DNA of 51,564 nt, from contig JAGWGI010000006.1 in NCBI GenBank assembly GCA_028867435.1, positions 1 through 51,564 of the forward strand. Direction: 5' to 3'. The position numbers and the translations under genes were made by a program. Origin of the DNA: Microcaldota archaeon. Lineage in GTDB: Archaea > Micrarchaeota > Micrarchaeia > Micrarchaeales > CABMGC01. The stretch's first letter is position 1; each line of letters begins with the position of its first letter. Below are positions 37,949-47,874 of the stretch, in pieces. The notes beneath the pieces are model-generated. The model searched no databases. It was not told the DNA's origin and worked only from the letters and a program-made list of their open reading frames with translations.

Positions 37949-38413
37949 ATGGAACTTAACGAAGCGGCACTGATAGAAACTGAGATAACTCTGAGGAACT
38001 TACGACTTACCGCAGAGGTTCTCGAAACCAGGAGATCTATTGCAAGATGGCTAGCGCTCTCCCTTGGAGTGATAAACCCTGGTGAATCCAGGCTAAGCGC
38101 GGTTGCGGTGCTAGACGCGCTCATAAATTTCCAGTTTGTCAAGAACCTTGATCCGAGTTATTCTGATTTGGAGAAATACATAGGCGAGAACTGGGAGCAG
38201 ATGAATGAGAAGACCCTGCGCTACCACCTGCTCAAGCTCAAGAACATGGGGCTAGTGGAGAACAGCAGGGGGAAATTCTACTTCAAGCCACCGAGCATTG
38301 GAGATAGGTTTGATGCCACTACATGGGCCAACAAGCTCTTTGAGCAGGAGCACATGCAGATTTCCAACAAGGTAGGGGAGGTAATCAAGGAGCTCAAGAA
38401 AAAACAGCAGTGA
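37949..38413 (+). CDS. Predicted winged-helix protein
   Basis: VAVLDALINFQF...MNEKTLRYHLLKLKNMGLVENSRGKFYF wHTH pattern. Confidence 0.7.
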   Translation: MELNEAALIETEITLRNLRLTAEVLETRRSIARWLALSLGVINPGESRLSAVAVLDALINFQFVKNLDPSYSDLEKYIGENWEQMNEKTLRYHLLKLKNMGLVENSRGKFYFKPPSIGDRFDATTWANKLFEQEHMQISNKVGEVIKELKKKQQ

Positions 38414-38417
38414 TGAA

Positions 38418-40043
38418 ATGAATAGAGAATGGATATTTTGGATAGCACTGGTTGCTGTAATAATCGTAGCTTCGCTTTACCTGAGGGAATTCAGTAACCA
38501 GGAGCTGTCGCTCTCGGTACAGATAAATTCAAGTGCCATGAATTCACAGATATATCCGTACCAGAAGCTTGCGGTGCCGATAACGGTCCAGAATACTGGA
38601 GGAACGCCGATAAAGAGCGTTACTTTGGAGGTTTTGATAAACGGCTCGGCGACTACCTCATACGATGTTACCATACCGCCAGGGAAGTCGACTACGATTT
38701 CGTATAATTTCACTCCGGCAAGCTCCGGAAAGTATAACGTCTCGGTAATTGCAGACCCGGGAAAGCTGTACGATGTTTCTAGCAGGCAGAACGCTCAGAG
38801 CGCAATGCTAGTACGCGTCCTTGGGGCTGAGCCTGCGGCTTCCTATTCTCTGCTTCCAGAAGGCAACACCACTTCATATAGGGATGCAACGCTGAGCGCC
38901 TCGGGACTAATACTCTCCAACTTCCTTTCCAGAAATTACGTCATATCGGACCTGTCCCCGGTCAGCCAAAATGACAGTGTTGTTTACTCGCTTCTCAACA
39001 TCTCGGAGCAGTATGTCAAGAATATGTCAGCGTCATATGCGAAATACGCGAATGGAAGCTCGGCGTATTCCGTTTGGATCAGGGGGTACCTGCTGCCGAG
39101 CATAGTGGGCTACGCAGTTGAAGGACGGGGGTATGCTGCGGTTAATTACACTTACGGAGGCAAGACTGTAATGTTTTCAAACTTGGGCAATCACACCACC
39201 ATATGCAGCTGGTATGAGGGGGGGTGGATAAAGACGGTCCAGTACACCTCCGCTGGCCCGAACTGCAGGGGTATAGCCAACGGGACTGTGAAAACTATGG
39301 GGCCTTTAGCTGCTGGAGTGAACAGCACGATTTACAACAAAACGTATGTGCAGAACTCAACTCAGATCGGTAGCTTTAATTATTTTGCCGGGAGTAGAAA
39401 CTCCTTTGCAAAGATGCTGCTGCTCAACGGCTCCGTGTCCTTGATTCCGATCATATCCCAAAATACCGTGGCCTCGGGATGCCTTGGTGTGGTAACGTCA
39501 ACCCAAAATAACACATTTTGCACCATTTATACGCCCCCTGCCTACGGCTATGAGCTGTTGAAGACAACTGCACTCATAGGAGGCTATAATGCCAGCGTGT
39601 TCTCCTTGGTAAACGATTCGCCAAATAACATTGGCCTTGCCGCTTCAGAGGCTGTAGGGCTAATAAATGGCATGGGATTGCGTGGCCCCTCCTTCAACTT
39701 CACTTCTCCCAACCTTGTGAAGTGCAGTTTCAACGATTCTTTCAGGTGCTCGAACTTGACTGCGAAAGGAAACAAGATAGGCTTTAACCTGACCAACGAT
39801 CTTGGCGTACCTGTGCGCATAAATGCCATTGCGTGCTACCTCTCAATACCGTTTGCAATCTTTCGCATAGATGTGCAGGTACCTGCTGGCGGGAGTGCCC
39901 GTCTTAGCACCGTGTGCTACCAAGCCGGGGTTCCGGTGAACGGGCTCTTACTTGATCCAGAGCTAAATCTCTACATGAACTACACGTATGGAAATTCGAA
40001 CAGGCTAATTCACGGCAACGCTACGGTGAATCTGCTCACATAG
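38418..40043 (+). CDS. Exported/membrane-anchored glycoprotein with CARDB-like domain
   Basis: Signal/TM N-terminus; VPITVQNTGGTPIKSVTLEVLINGS...PASSGKYNVSVIADP; many N-x-S/T sequons. Confidence 0.8.
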   Translation: MNREWIFWIALVAVIIVASLYLREFSNQELSLSVQINSSAMNSQIYPYQKLAVPITVQNTGGTPIKSVTLEVLINGSATTSYDVTIPPGKSTTISYNFTPASSGKYNVSVIADPGKLYDVSSRQNAQSAMLVRVLGAEPAASYSLLPEGNTTSYRDATLSASGLILSNFLSRNYVISDLSPVSQNDSVVYSLLNISEQYVKNMSASYAKYANGSSAYSVWIRGYLLPSIVGYAVEGRGYAAVNYTYGGKTVMFSNLGNHTTICSWYEGGWIKTVQYTSAGPNCRGIANGTVKTMGPLAAGVNSTIYNKTYVQNSTQIGSFNYFAGSRNSFAKMLLLNGSVSLIPIISQNTVASGCLGVVTSTQNNTFCTIYTPPAYGYELLKTTALIGGYNASVFSLVNDSPNNIGLAASEAVGLINGMGLRGPSFNFTSPNLVKCSFNDSFRCSNLTAKGNKIGFNLTNDLGVPVRINAIACYLSIPFAIFRIDVQVPAGGSARLSTVCYQAGVPVNGLLLDPELNLYMNYTYGNSNRLIHGNATVNLLT

Positions 40044-40118
40044 TGGTTATTTTGAGCGGTGCGTACTCGATTTTCTGGGGGATTTCAACGGTTTTCGTTC
40101 TTTACTTCGCACGTCATC

Positions 40119-42542
40119 CTATCCCTCCTTGCTCTCCTGCGCTTCCAATTCTAGGACCCTGGCGTCAACAACTTTGGTTCCTGGCTCGACCTTCATCAGT
40201 CTCACGCCTGACGCAGACCTTCCGGTTACCCTGATCGAGTCTGCCTCGAACTTTATCGTTACCCCCTTTGAACTGATTAGCAGAACTTTTGTTTTCTCGT
40301 GGGCGAAGAGCGACCTTGCCACGTCGCCGGTCTTCTCAGATATCTTTATGTTTATCACACCGCTTCCACTTCGGTTCTGATCGCGGTACTTTGATATCTC
40401 TGTAAGCTTCCCGTAGCCCTTTTCGGTTACAGTGAGCAGGTACCCGTTTTCCTCTGCGGGGATGATGTCCTTTGCAATGTCACCCGCGCTGAGCTTAATC
40501 CCTCTTACGCCCATTGCCGTTCTGCCGAGGAACCTGACGCCGGAGTCGTCGAACTTTATCGACTTGCCCTTCTTAGTGGTTATCATGAGGTACTTCTGGA
40601 TAGTGTATACCTGAGCATCAGCTATCGAGTCGGTCTGGTTCAGGCTGATCGCTCGCACTCCAGAAACCCTAGGATGGGCGAAGAACTTAGCATACGTCTT
40701 CTTTATCAGTCCTCGTGATGTAAGGAAAACCAGCTTGGAGTTTTCAAAGTCCTTTATGCTAAATATGGTTACGATCTTCTCGGCCTTTAGGTTAAGGAGG
40801 TTCACTATCGCCTTGCCTTCGGCATACCTACTTGCCTCTGGAACCCTGTACGCTTTTAGCCAGTATGCCCTGCCCTTGTCAGAAATGCACACAAGATAGT
40901 CCTTGGTCCTGCAGGAGATTATCTGCTTTACAAAGTCTCCTTCCTTGAGGTTGATTGCAATTACTCCCCTACCACCTCTTGCCTGCTCCTTGTATGTTGC
41001 AAGACTCATCCTCTTTATGTAGCCGGAGTTTGTAAATATCACAGAGATGTTCTCCTCGGATATCAGGTCTTCGTCTGTGACTTCGGAAGTGCCGTCGTGC
41101 TGCAGCAGTTGCGTCCTCCTCGGCCTTCCATACTCCTCCTTTATGGATGCGGTTTCTTCCCTTATTATCCTATCGATTTTTACCGGGTCGGCAAGCACAT
41201 CGGTGTAATATTTCACCTTGGTTTCAAGCTCCATTTTCTCCTCCGAAAGCGAGGCGTGCTCGAGGTTTGTGAGCTTGCTGAGCTTCATGTCAAGGATAGC
41301 GTTTGACTGCTTTTCGGTAAGCGAGTACTTTTGCATCAGCCTTGCACGCGCAGCTCCGAGTTCCTTGCTCTCCTTTATCTCCTTAACTATCGTGTCTATG
41401 TTGTCTATTGCAATGAGCAGCCCCTCGACTATGTGCATCCGGTCCCTTGCGAGGTTGAGCTCGAACGTGCTTCTCTTCCTTATCATTTCGCGCCTATGGC
41501 CCAGGAATGCGTGGAGAAGATCCAGGATGTTGAAGTTCTTGAGCTTCTTATCTAGAATTGCAAGGCTTATTATAGGGAACGTGGATTCGAGCTGCGTATG
41601 TCTGTAGAGTGAATTGAGTACCACCTCGCCTTGGACGTCCTCCCTGAGCTCTATGACAACCCTTATTCCTTCCCTGTCGCTTTCGTCTCGGATATCGGTT
41701 ATGCCTATTATCCTCTTTTCCTTGACCAGAGTGGCTATGTTCTGTATTAGCGCGGACTTGTTGACGTTGTAAGGCAGTTCGGTTAGTACGATCTTGCTAT
41801 GCTTTGAATCGACTTCGGCCTTTGCCTTTATCGTAACCTGGCCCTTGCCGTACCTGTATCCGTTGTATGTGCTTTCCGACATCAGAGCGATTCCTCCGGT
41901 CGGGAAATCCGGCCCTTTGATAATTCCAAGAAGGTCTTGCGTTGTGGCTTCTCTGTGAACCAACACATAGTCTATGGCGTCGCACACCTCGATCAGGTTG
42001 TGCGGTGGGATGCTTGTTGCCACGCCTACGGCTATGCCGTATGTCCCATTTAGGAGCAGGTTAGGCAGCTTCGCAGGCAGGACGTCGGGCTCTTTTTCGG
42101 TGTTGTCGAAATTGGGGATCATCTGTATCGTCTCCTTGTCTAGGTCCGTGAGCATCTCCTCTGCAAGCTTTGTAAGCCTGACCTCGGTGTACCTCATTGC
42201 CGCAGGCGGATCTCCGTCAACCGAACCGAAGTTTCCCTGGCCTTCCACGAAGGTATGGTTCATTGAAAAGTCCTGAGCCATCCTGACCAGAGATTCATAT
42301 ACAGCGGCGTCGCCATGGGGGTGGAACTTGCCTATTACCTCTCCAACTATCCTTGCACTCTTCTTCGTAGGCTGACCGTGGACATTGTTGATGTTGTACA
42401 TTGCGTACAATATCCTTCGTTGCACTGGCTTGAGCCCGTCCCTAACATCCGGTATGGCCCTGCCTATGATGACGCTCATCGCGTAGTCAATGTAGCTTGA
42501 TTGCAATTCTTCTTCCAATGGGGCGTTGTTTATTTTCGTCAT
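40119..42542 (-). CDS. gyrA: DNA gyrase subunit A
   Basis: [40 protein letters not shown] box. Confidence 0.97.
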   Translation of the reverse strand: MTKINNAPLEEELQSSYIDYAMSVIIGRAIPDVRDGLKPVQRRILYAMYNINNVHGQPTKKSARIVGEVIGKFHPHGDAAVYESLVRMAQDFSMNHTFVEGQGNFGSVDGDPPAAMRYTEVRLTKLAEEMLTDLDKETIQMIPNFDNTEKEPDVLPAKLPNLLLNGTYGIAVGVATSIPPHNLIEVCDAIDYVLVHREATTQDLLGIIKGPDFPTGGIALMSESTYNGYRYGKGQVTIKAKAEVDSKHSKIVLTELPYNVNKSALIQNIATLVKEKRIIGITDIRDESDREGIRVVIELREDVQGEVVLNSLYRHTQLESTFPIISLAILDKKLKNFNILDLLHAFLGHRREMIRKRSTFELNLARDRMHIVEGLLIAIDNIDTIVKEIKESKELGAARARLMQKYSLTEKQSNAILDMKLSKLTNLEHASLSEEKMELETKVKYYTDVLADPVKIDRIIREETASIKEEYGRPRRTQLLQHDGTSEVTDEDLISEENISVIFTNSGYIKRMSLATYKEQARGGRGVIAINLKEGDFVKQIISCRTKDYLVCISDKGRAYWLKAYRVPEASRYAEGKAIVNLLNLKAEKIVTIFSIKDFENSKLVFLTSRGLIKKTYAKFFAHPRVSGVRAISLNQTDSIADAQVYTIQKYLMITTKKGKSIKFDDSGVRFLGRTAMGVRGIKLSAGDIAKDIIPAEENGYLLTVTEKGYGKLTEISKYRDQNRSGSGVINIKISEKTGDVARSLFAHEKTKVLLISSKGVTIKFEADSIRVTGRSASGVRLMKVEPGTKVVDARVLELEAQESKEG

Positions 42543-42549
42543 GGTCTCA

Positions 42550-44463
42550 CTAGATGTCTAGGTACTTGACCTCTCCTGAATGCTCCTCTAGGAATTTCCT
42601 TCTTTTCCCTACGTCTACCCCCATCAGTATGGTGAAGAGCTCGTTTGCCTTTTCGGCGCTGGTTACCGAAATCTGCTTGAGCACCCTGTTCTCGGGGTTC
42701 ATGGTAGTATCCCAAAGCTGCTCTGGATTCATCTCCCCAAGGCCCTTGTACCTTTGCACTGCCGCTTTTCCGTCGTAAGACTTCATCTTGGTGTCAAGTT
42801 CCTGGTCGCTGTAGCAGTATGTGGCTTCCCTGCCTTTTGTTACTTTGTAGAGCGGAGGCTGGGCTATGTATACGTAGCCCATATCTATAACCGGCTTCAG
42901 GTACCTGTAGAGGAAGGTAAGAAGCAGCGTCCTTATGTGGCTACCATCTACATCGGCGTCGCTCATCAGCACGATCTTCTTGTATCTGATCTTTTCGATG
43001 TTGAAGGTCTCTTTTATGCCGGTGCCGAACGCGGCGACCATTGCGTGTATCTCGGCGTTATCGAAAATCTTCTCTACACTTGCCTTCTCCACGTTGAGTA
43101 TCTTTCCTTTCAGGGGAAGTATGGCCTGGTATTTCTTGTCACGGCCCTGTTTGCTTGAGCCTCCTGCGCTCTCTCCCTCCACTATGAATATCTCCGCTTT
43201 CTCTGGGTCTGCCTCAATGCAGTCCGCGAGCTTACCTGGGAGCACAGAGCTCTCGAAGATGCTTCTTTTTCTTACCATCTCTCTTGCTTTTCTCGCGCTC
43301 TCCCTTGCAACTGCGGCGTTTATCACCTTCTCCGCGATAGTTCTGGCTTCCGCAGGATGCTCCTCTAGGTATCTTGAAATTTGAGAATACACGACATTCT
43401 CGACCAGGCTCTTAACCTGTGTATTGCCAAGCTTCTCCTTTGTCTGACCTTCAAACTCAGGGTTTGGCATCAGAACGCTTATTACCGAACAGAGTCCTTC
43501 GCGCACATCGTCCCCGACTAGTTTTATCTCGCGCTTTTCCAGATTCCCGGCTTTGGTTACATAGTTTATTATTGCTCTTGAGAATGCAGACCTAAAGCCT
43601 ATCACATGTGTGCCACCTTCAGAAGTTCTGATGTTGTTAACGAAGGACTCCATCTTTTCGTCGTAGCCTTTGTTGTACTGGAGCCCCAGCGCCACGGTCA
43701 TGGTATCGGATTGCTTCCTAAAATGTATTATTGGAGTTATTGCCTCGCTGCCGAGGTTGAGGTGTGCCACAAAATCGGGTATGCCATTCTCCGAGAAGAA
43801 TTCTGTTTCTTCAGCAGGGCTTGACCTTTGGTCTATCAGGTGCACCTTGAGGCCGGGATTTAGAAATGTGGTATACTTGAGGCGGTCCTTTAGCACGTCT
43901 GCATCGAAGTTTGGGGTCACGAATATCTCAGGATCAGGCTTGAACCTTATCGCTGTACCTTTCTCGGTTGTCATCCCTATGCGCTGCAGTTCAGAGGTCG
44001 GGTAGCCCTGGGCAAATGTCTGCAGATATTCGCTGCCGTTCTTTTTTACACGAACTTCAGTGAATTCTGAAAGTGAGTTGATCACCGTGAGTCCTACTCC
44101 GTGAAGCCCACCGGCAGTCTTGTAAACGTCGTTGTTGAACTTGCCGCCAGAATGCAGTGACGTCATTATCACTTCAAGCGCCGGCTTGTTGTACTTGGGC
44201 ATTATGTCGATGGGTATGCCCCGGCCATCATCGGTTATCTCGGCGATTTCGCCTGTGCCGTTTGAGGAAAGCCTGATTGTGATGTTCTTGCAGTAGCCGG
44301 CCATCGCCTCGTCAACTGCGTTGTCCAGGGCTTCAAAGAGCAGGTGGAGGACTCCGGAGGGGCCTGTGGAACCTATGTACATAGCTGGCCTTTTCCTTAT
44401 ACCCAGGGGACCTTCAAGCACCACAATTTTCGATGCGTTATACTCATCTTCGATTCCTTCCAT
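42550..44463 (-). CDS. gyrB: DNA gyrase subunit B
   Basis: RKRPAMYIGSTGPSGVLHLLFEALDNAVDEA; VEGESAGGSSKQGRD; MSDADVDGSHIRTLLLTFLYR. Confidence 0.97.
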   Translation of the reverse strand: MEGIEDEYNASKIVVLEGPLGIRKRPAMYIGSTGPSGVLHLLFEALDNAVDEAMAGYCKNITIRLSSNGTGEIAEITDDGRGIPIDIMPKYNKPALEVIMTSLHSGGKFNNDVYKTAGGLHGVGLTVINSLSEFTEVRVKKNGSEYLQTFAQGYPTSELQRIGMTTEKGTAIRFKPDPEIFVTPNFDADVLKDRLKYTTFLNPGLKVHLIDQRSSPAEETEFFSENGIPDFVAHLNLGSEAITPIIHFRKQSDTMTVALGLQYNKGYDEKMESFVNNIRTSEGGTHVIGFRSAFSRAIINYVTKAGNLEKREIKLVGDDVREGLCSVISVLMPNPEFEGQTKEKLGNTQVKSLVENVVYSQISRYLEEHPAEARTIAEKVINAAVARESARKAREMVRKRSIFESSVLPGKLADCIEADPEKAEIFIVEGESAGGSSKQGRDKKYQAILPLKGKILNVEKASVEKIFDNAEIHAMVAAFGTGIKETFNIEKIRYKKIVLMSDADVDGSHIRTLLLTFLYRYLKPVIDMGYVYIAQPPLYKVTKGREATYCYSDQELDTKMKSYDGKAAVQRYKGLGEMNPEQLWDTTMNPENRVLKQISVTSAEKANELFTILMGVDVGKRRKFLEEHSGEVKYLDI

Positions 44464-44542
44464 AGAATTCAGATCTCTTCCCTGCCTAAAATATACAATT
44501 CAACCCTTATAAACCTTTTGCGAGAGGTTTGTCGTCGTAAAA

Positions 44543-45934
44543 TTGGGTGGGGAGTGCACTTGGGAAGAGGGGTGGATTATAAGTATTTTTATTGAGCAGC
44601 TAGATCGTGATTTCTTGCAAAAAAAAGTAATAATAATAGGGGCTGCAGGCAGGGACTTCCATAATTTTAATATGCTTTTCAGGGACAACGCAGAGTACGA
44701 AGTGGCAGCATTCACAGCTGCGCAGATACCTTTCATTGAGAAGCGAACCTACCCACTGGTGCTTGCAGGAAGTAGATATCCAAAGGGCATACCGATATAC
44801 AGTGAATCAAGGCTTGAAGAGCTAATTGATAGGCATAGGATAGATGTATGCGTGATGTCGTATAGCGACCTAGCTGATGTGGTGGTGATGGACAAGGCGA
44901 GCAAGGTCAATGCACATGGCGCGGATTTCTGGTTGGTGGCACCTGATAATACGATGATAAAGTCGAAAAAGCCGGTGATAGCAGTCTGCGCGGTAAGGAC
45001 AGGATGCGGGAAGAGCCAGGTTTCTAGATATATCTCCAACATAGTTAAGCATTCGGGCATGGTCCCGATAGCGATCAGGCACCCTATGCCGTATGGCGAC
45101 TTAAAGAAGCAGATTGTTGAGAGGTTTGAAACGCTTGATGACCTGAAAAAATACAAGACTACAATTGAGGAGCGGGAGGATTATGAGCCCCACATAAGAA
45201 ACGGCACGATAGTTTATTCTGGAGTTGATTATCAAAAAATACTGCGTGCTGCGGAAAGGGAAGCGGATATAATCATATGGGACGGAGGTAACAACGACAC
45301 CCCGTTCATTAAACCAGATCTGATGATTACTGTTGCCGACCCTCTCAGGGTGGGAGATGAGTTGATTTATTACCCGGGAGAAACTGCGGCAAGGATGGCA
45401 GATGTGATAATCGTGAACAAAGTCAACTCTGCAACCAAGGAGGAGGTGGCAAAACTCGTATCAAACATAAAGACCATCAACAAAAAAGCTACCGTAATAC
45501 TTGCGAATTCAAAAATAAGCGTGAGCGACCAGAAGGGGATCAGGGGGAAGCGGGTGCTGGTCATAGAGGACGGGCCGACGGTAACGCATGGAGGCATGAA
45601 ATACGGAGCCGCCACGGTGGCTGCCAGGCAGTATGGAGCTAGAGAAATGATAGTTGCGAAGAAGTATGCAGTTGGCAATATAAGGAAAGTGTATGACAAA
45701 TACACCCACTTGGACAGGATACTGCCGGCCGTGGGCTATACCAAGCTTGAAATCGAGGAACTAAAAAGGACCATAAACAGGGCCAAATGCGACGCAGTGG
45801 TTTCCGCAACGCCAACGGACCTTGGAAGCATAATGAATATCAATAAGCCCATCATCAGGGTGTCCTACGAGCTAGAGGAACGTGGTACGCTGCTAACAGA
45901 TACAATTAATAATTTTATAAAACATAGAACATAG
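44543..45934 (+). CDS. Cyclic 2,3-diphosphoglycerate synthetase-like protein
   Basis: VIIIGAAGRDFHNFN..., AVCAVRTGCGKSQVSRYI P-loop variant, IIWDGGNNDTPF; start codon uncertain. Confidence 0.85.
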   Translation: MGGECTWEEGWIISIFIEQLDRDFLQKKVIIIGAAGRDFHNFNMLFRDNAEYEVAAFTAAQIPFIEKRTYPLVLAGSRYPKGIPIYSESRLEELIDRHRIDVCVMSYSDLADVVVMDKASKVNAHGADFWLVAPDNTMIKSKKPVIAVCAVRTGCGKSQVSRYISNIVKHSGMVPIAIRHPMPYGDLKKQIVERFETLDDLKKYKTTIEEREDYEPHIRNGTIVYSGVDYQKILRAAEREADIIIWDGGNNDTPFIKPDLMITVADPLRVGDELIYYPGETAARMADVIIVNKVNSATKEEVAKLVSNIKTINKKATVILANSKISVSDQKGIRGKRVLVIEDGPTVTHGGMKYGAATVAARQYGAREMIVAKKYAVGNIRKVYDKYTHLDRILPAVGYTKLEIEELKRTINRAKCDAVVSATPTDLGSIMNINKPIIRVSYELEERGTLLTDTINNFIKHRT

Positions 45935-45944
45935 CGCTTTTCCT

Positions 45945-46018
45945 GGGCTCGTAACTCAGTTTGGTCAGAGTGGCTGGCTCTTAACCAGCAAGCCAGGGGT
46001 TCAAATCCCCTCGAGCCC
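45945..46018 (+). tRNA. tRNA-Lys(CTT)
   Basis: Acceptor GGGCTCG/CGAGCCC, anticodon arm GCTGG-CTCTTAA-CCAGC, T arm AGGGG-TTCAAAT-CCCCT. Confidence 0.95.
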
Positions 46019-46095
46019 ATTTATTTTCTGCACTTGAGGCAGACTAGCAAAAGCAGGATTTAAACAAATAGTAGGAATAGGCTATAAACCATCTA

Positions 46096-46551
46096 GTGTA
46101 TCTATCTTTAGGTATTATGGATTTTGCAGCTCCAGGAAAAAAGGATAGTAATTCGAAGATCAAGAATTTCAACGGCGCGGCCTTTGCTGATGCTATAAGA
46201 AGCGGTGCCGAGGTGAAGGACATGCAAGTGGGGAGAGTGGGTTACATCCCGCCTTCGGCAATAATAAGCACAAAGGATGGAGAGCTCTATATTAATGGAA
46301 GGTTTTCCTTGTCCGACAATGCCGTAGTTGCCATGATAGAGATAAAACGCGTTTCTGAGGGTGCTTTTGAACTGAACTTTTTGAAAATGAATAAGGAAGA
46401 TTACAAATCGATTCTTAACTTCTCCAATATCGAGGAAGCGAGTAGGTGGTTTTTCGAGGTCGAACCAAAAGACTTCATAAGTGTTGGCAATATCAAAACC
46501 AGCACGGTACCAGACAGCGTCGATAGGGATCAGTCAGGGATATCGCAATAA
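46096..46551 (+). CDS. Hypothetical protein
   Basis: 151-aa ORF, plausible composition, own intergenic promoter region. Confidence 0.65.
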   Translation: MYLSLGIMDFAAPGKKDSNSKIKNFNGAAFADAIRSGAEVKDMQVGRVGYIPPSAIISTKDGELYINGRFSLSDNAVVAMIEIKRVSEGAFELNFLKMNKEDYKSILNFSNIEEASRWFFEVEPKDFISVGNIKTSTVPDSVDRDQSGISQ

Positions 46552-46646
46552 CATTTTAACAAAAATAGCTACGCATTTTGTAAAAAAAGATAACATATAA
46601 ATACCTCGGTCGCCATATTCTAGTTAACCCAATTCTCGTGATATTA

Positions 46647-47411
46647 ATGAACAAACAACCAAAACATTCGAAATCTGCAAAAGCTGTGCATAGGAAGGCG
46701 TCCCACGCCCATAGGGCGAAGAAGAAGAACGTGAACATGAGGGCTAAGAAGACTACGAAAAGGCCGATGCCGCACAAGCACACCAAGAGCGTTAAGCGTT
46801 ATAAGGTGGTTAAGGCGCATGCGCCAAAGACAGTGGGGCGAATTCGGGTAGAGAAGACGGTAAAGGAGAAGGTGCCGAAGGTGGTTTCTGACTTCAGGAC
46901 GGCAAACATAGCTGATGAGATGCTAATAAATCAGGTAATAGAGGGAGCACACTTTTCAAATCACATTTCGAGAAACGTGGGTAAGCGTGCTAGGGAAATA
47001 ATCAAGATACTGGCGACGCCGCAGACTGATGATGCAATCGCAGAGAAGCTTGACATAAAGATTAACGAGGTAAGGAGGATGCTTAACACCCTGAACACGT
47101 TTGGGGTAACAAGATACAACGTCAACAAGGATAGCAAGGGCTGGCTCACCTTCAAGTGGTACATAGATGCAAGCAAGCTCATTGAGATGCAGGATGAGAT
47201 AATTGCCAGGGAGGGTAGCGCAGGGTACAGGATCCCGGAAGGGTGCAACGATTTCTTCATATGCAACAAGTGCTACGCGGAGCAGAAGACGATATTCCCA
47301 TTCGAGACAGCTTTTGAGATGAACTTCAAGTGTGAATGCGGGGGGGTGATGAAGCAGGTAAACAAGATCGAGGTTGAGCAGCTGGTGATGCAGGAAGGAA
47401 AGATTTTATAG
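46647..47411 (+). CDS. tfe: Transcription factor E (TFE/TFIIE-alpha) with basic N-terminal extension
   Basis: wHTH REIIKILATPQTDDAIAEKLDIKINEVRRMLNTLNTFGVTRY...GWLTFKWYID and zinc ribbon CNKCYAEQKT...KCECGG. Confidence 0.9.
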   Translation: MNKQPKHSKSAKAVHRKASHAHRAKKKNVNMRAKKTTKRPMPHKHTKSVKRYKVVKAHAPKTVGRIRVEKTVKEKVPKVVSDFRTANIADEMLINQVIEGAHFSNHISRNVGKRAREIIKILATPQTDDAIAEKLDIKINEVRRMLNTLNTFGVTRYNVNKDSKGWLTFKWYIDASKLIEMQDEIIAREGSAGYRIPEGCNDFFICNKCYAEQKTIFPFETAFEMNFKCECGGVMKQVNKIEVEQLVMQEGKIL

Positions 47412-47630
47412 GGGCGTTTATGGTCGTAAGAACCGGAGAGTTGGGTCGTGGTTTAAGAGGGCTTAAAGAAGTTTTGGCCCTATGACCAAAAAACAGGATT
47501 GATGGCCTGGCGCTGGGCAAGGGGGATATAAACCAAGATGCTACGTTTTTCGCGCGTCCGAAAAGTACACTTGAGGAACAGGCAGATTAAGGAAGATATT
47601 ATAATCTATTTCTGTTAATATTGTTTTGAT

Positions 47631-47704
47631 AGCGAGGTAGGGTAGCCTGGAGTGCCCGCCGGGCTCATAACCCGGAGATCGATGGTCCAAATCCATCCCT
47701 CGCT
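47631..47704 (+). tRNA. Initiator tRNA-Met(CAT)
   Basis: AGCGAGG/CCTCGCT acceptor with A1:U72, anticodon stem CCGGG-CTCATAA-CCCGG with the GGG/CCC initiator pairs, T arm GATGG-TCCAAAT-CCATC. Confidence 0.95.
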
Positions 47705-47728
47705 ATTTGTTGTTCAATCTGGGCGTAC

Positions 47729-47839
47729 ACCCCACAGTTCCACTAATCGTGCATCTTATATATAATTAACACATAATAAATCATCAAATAGTCCATACTT
47801 TTGGTTGCAGATTTTTAAAAAATACTGGAACTGTGGGGT
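47729..47839. repeat. 14-bp perfect inverted repeat flanking 83-bp AT-rich spacer
   Basis: ACCCCACAGTTCCA (47729-47742) and TGGAACTGTGGGGT (47826-47839). Confidence 0.9.
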
Positions 47840-47874
47840 AATGGGCTAGTTTGTTTTGTTTAGGTGAAAGGTCA

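Noticed and set aside
47420-47590. Reading frame MVVRTGELGRGLRGLKEVLAL*PKNRIDGLALGKGDINQDATFFARPKSTLEEQAD with an internal TGA
   Set aside because: Short, no recognisable domain, no evidence for selenocysteine insertion; probably chance in the TFE-tRNA spacer, though an RNA there cannot be excluded.
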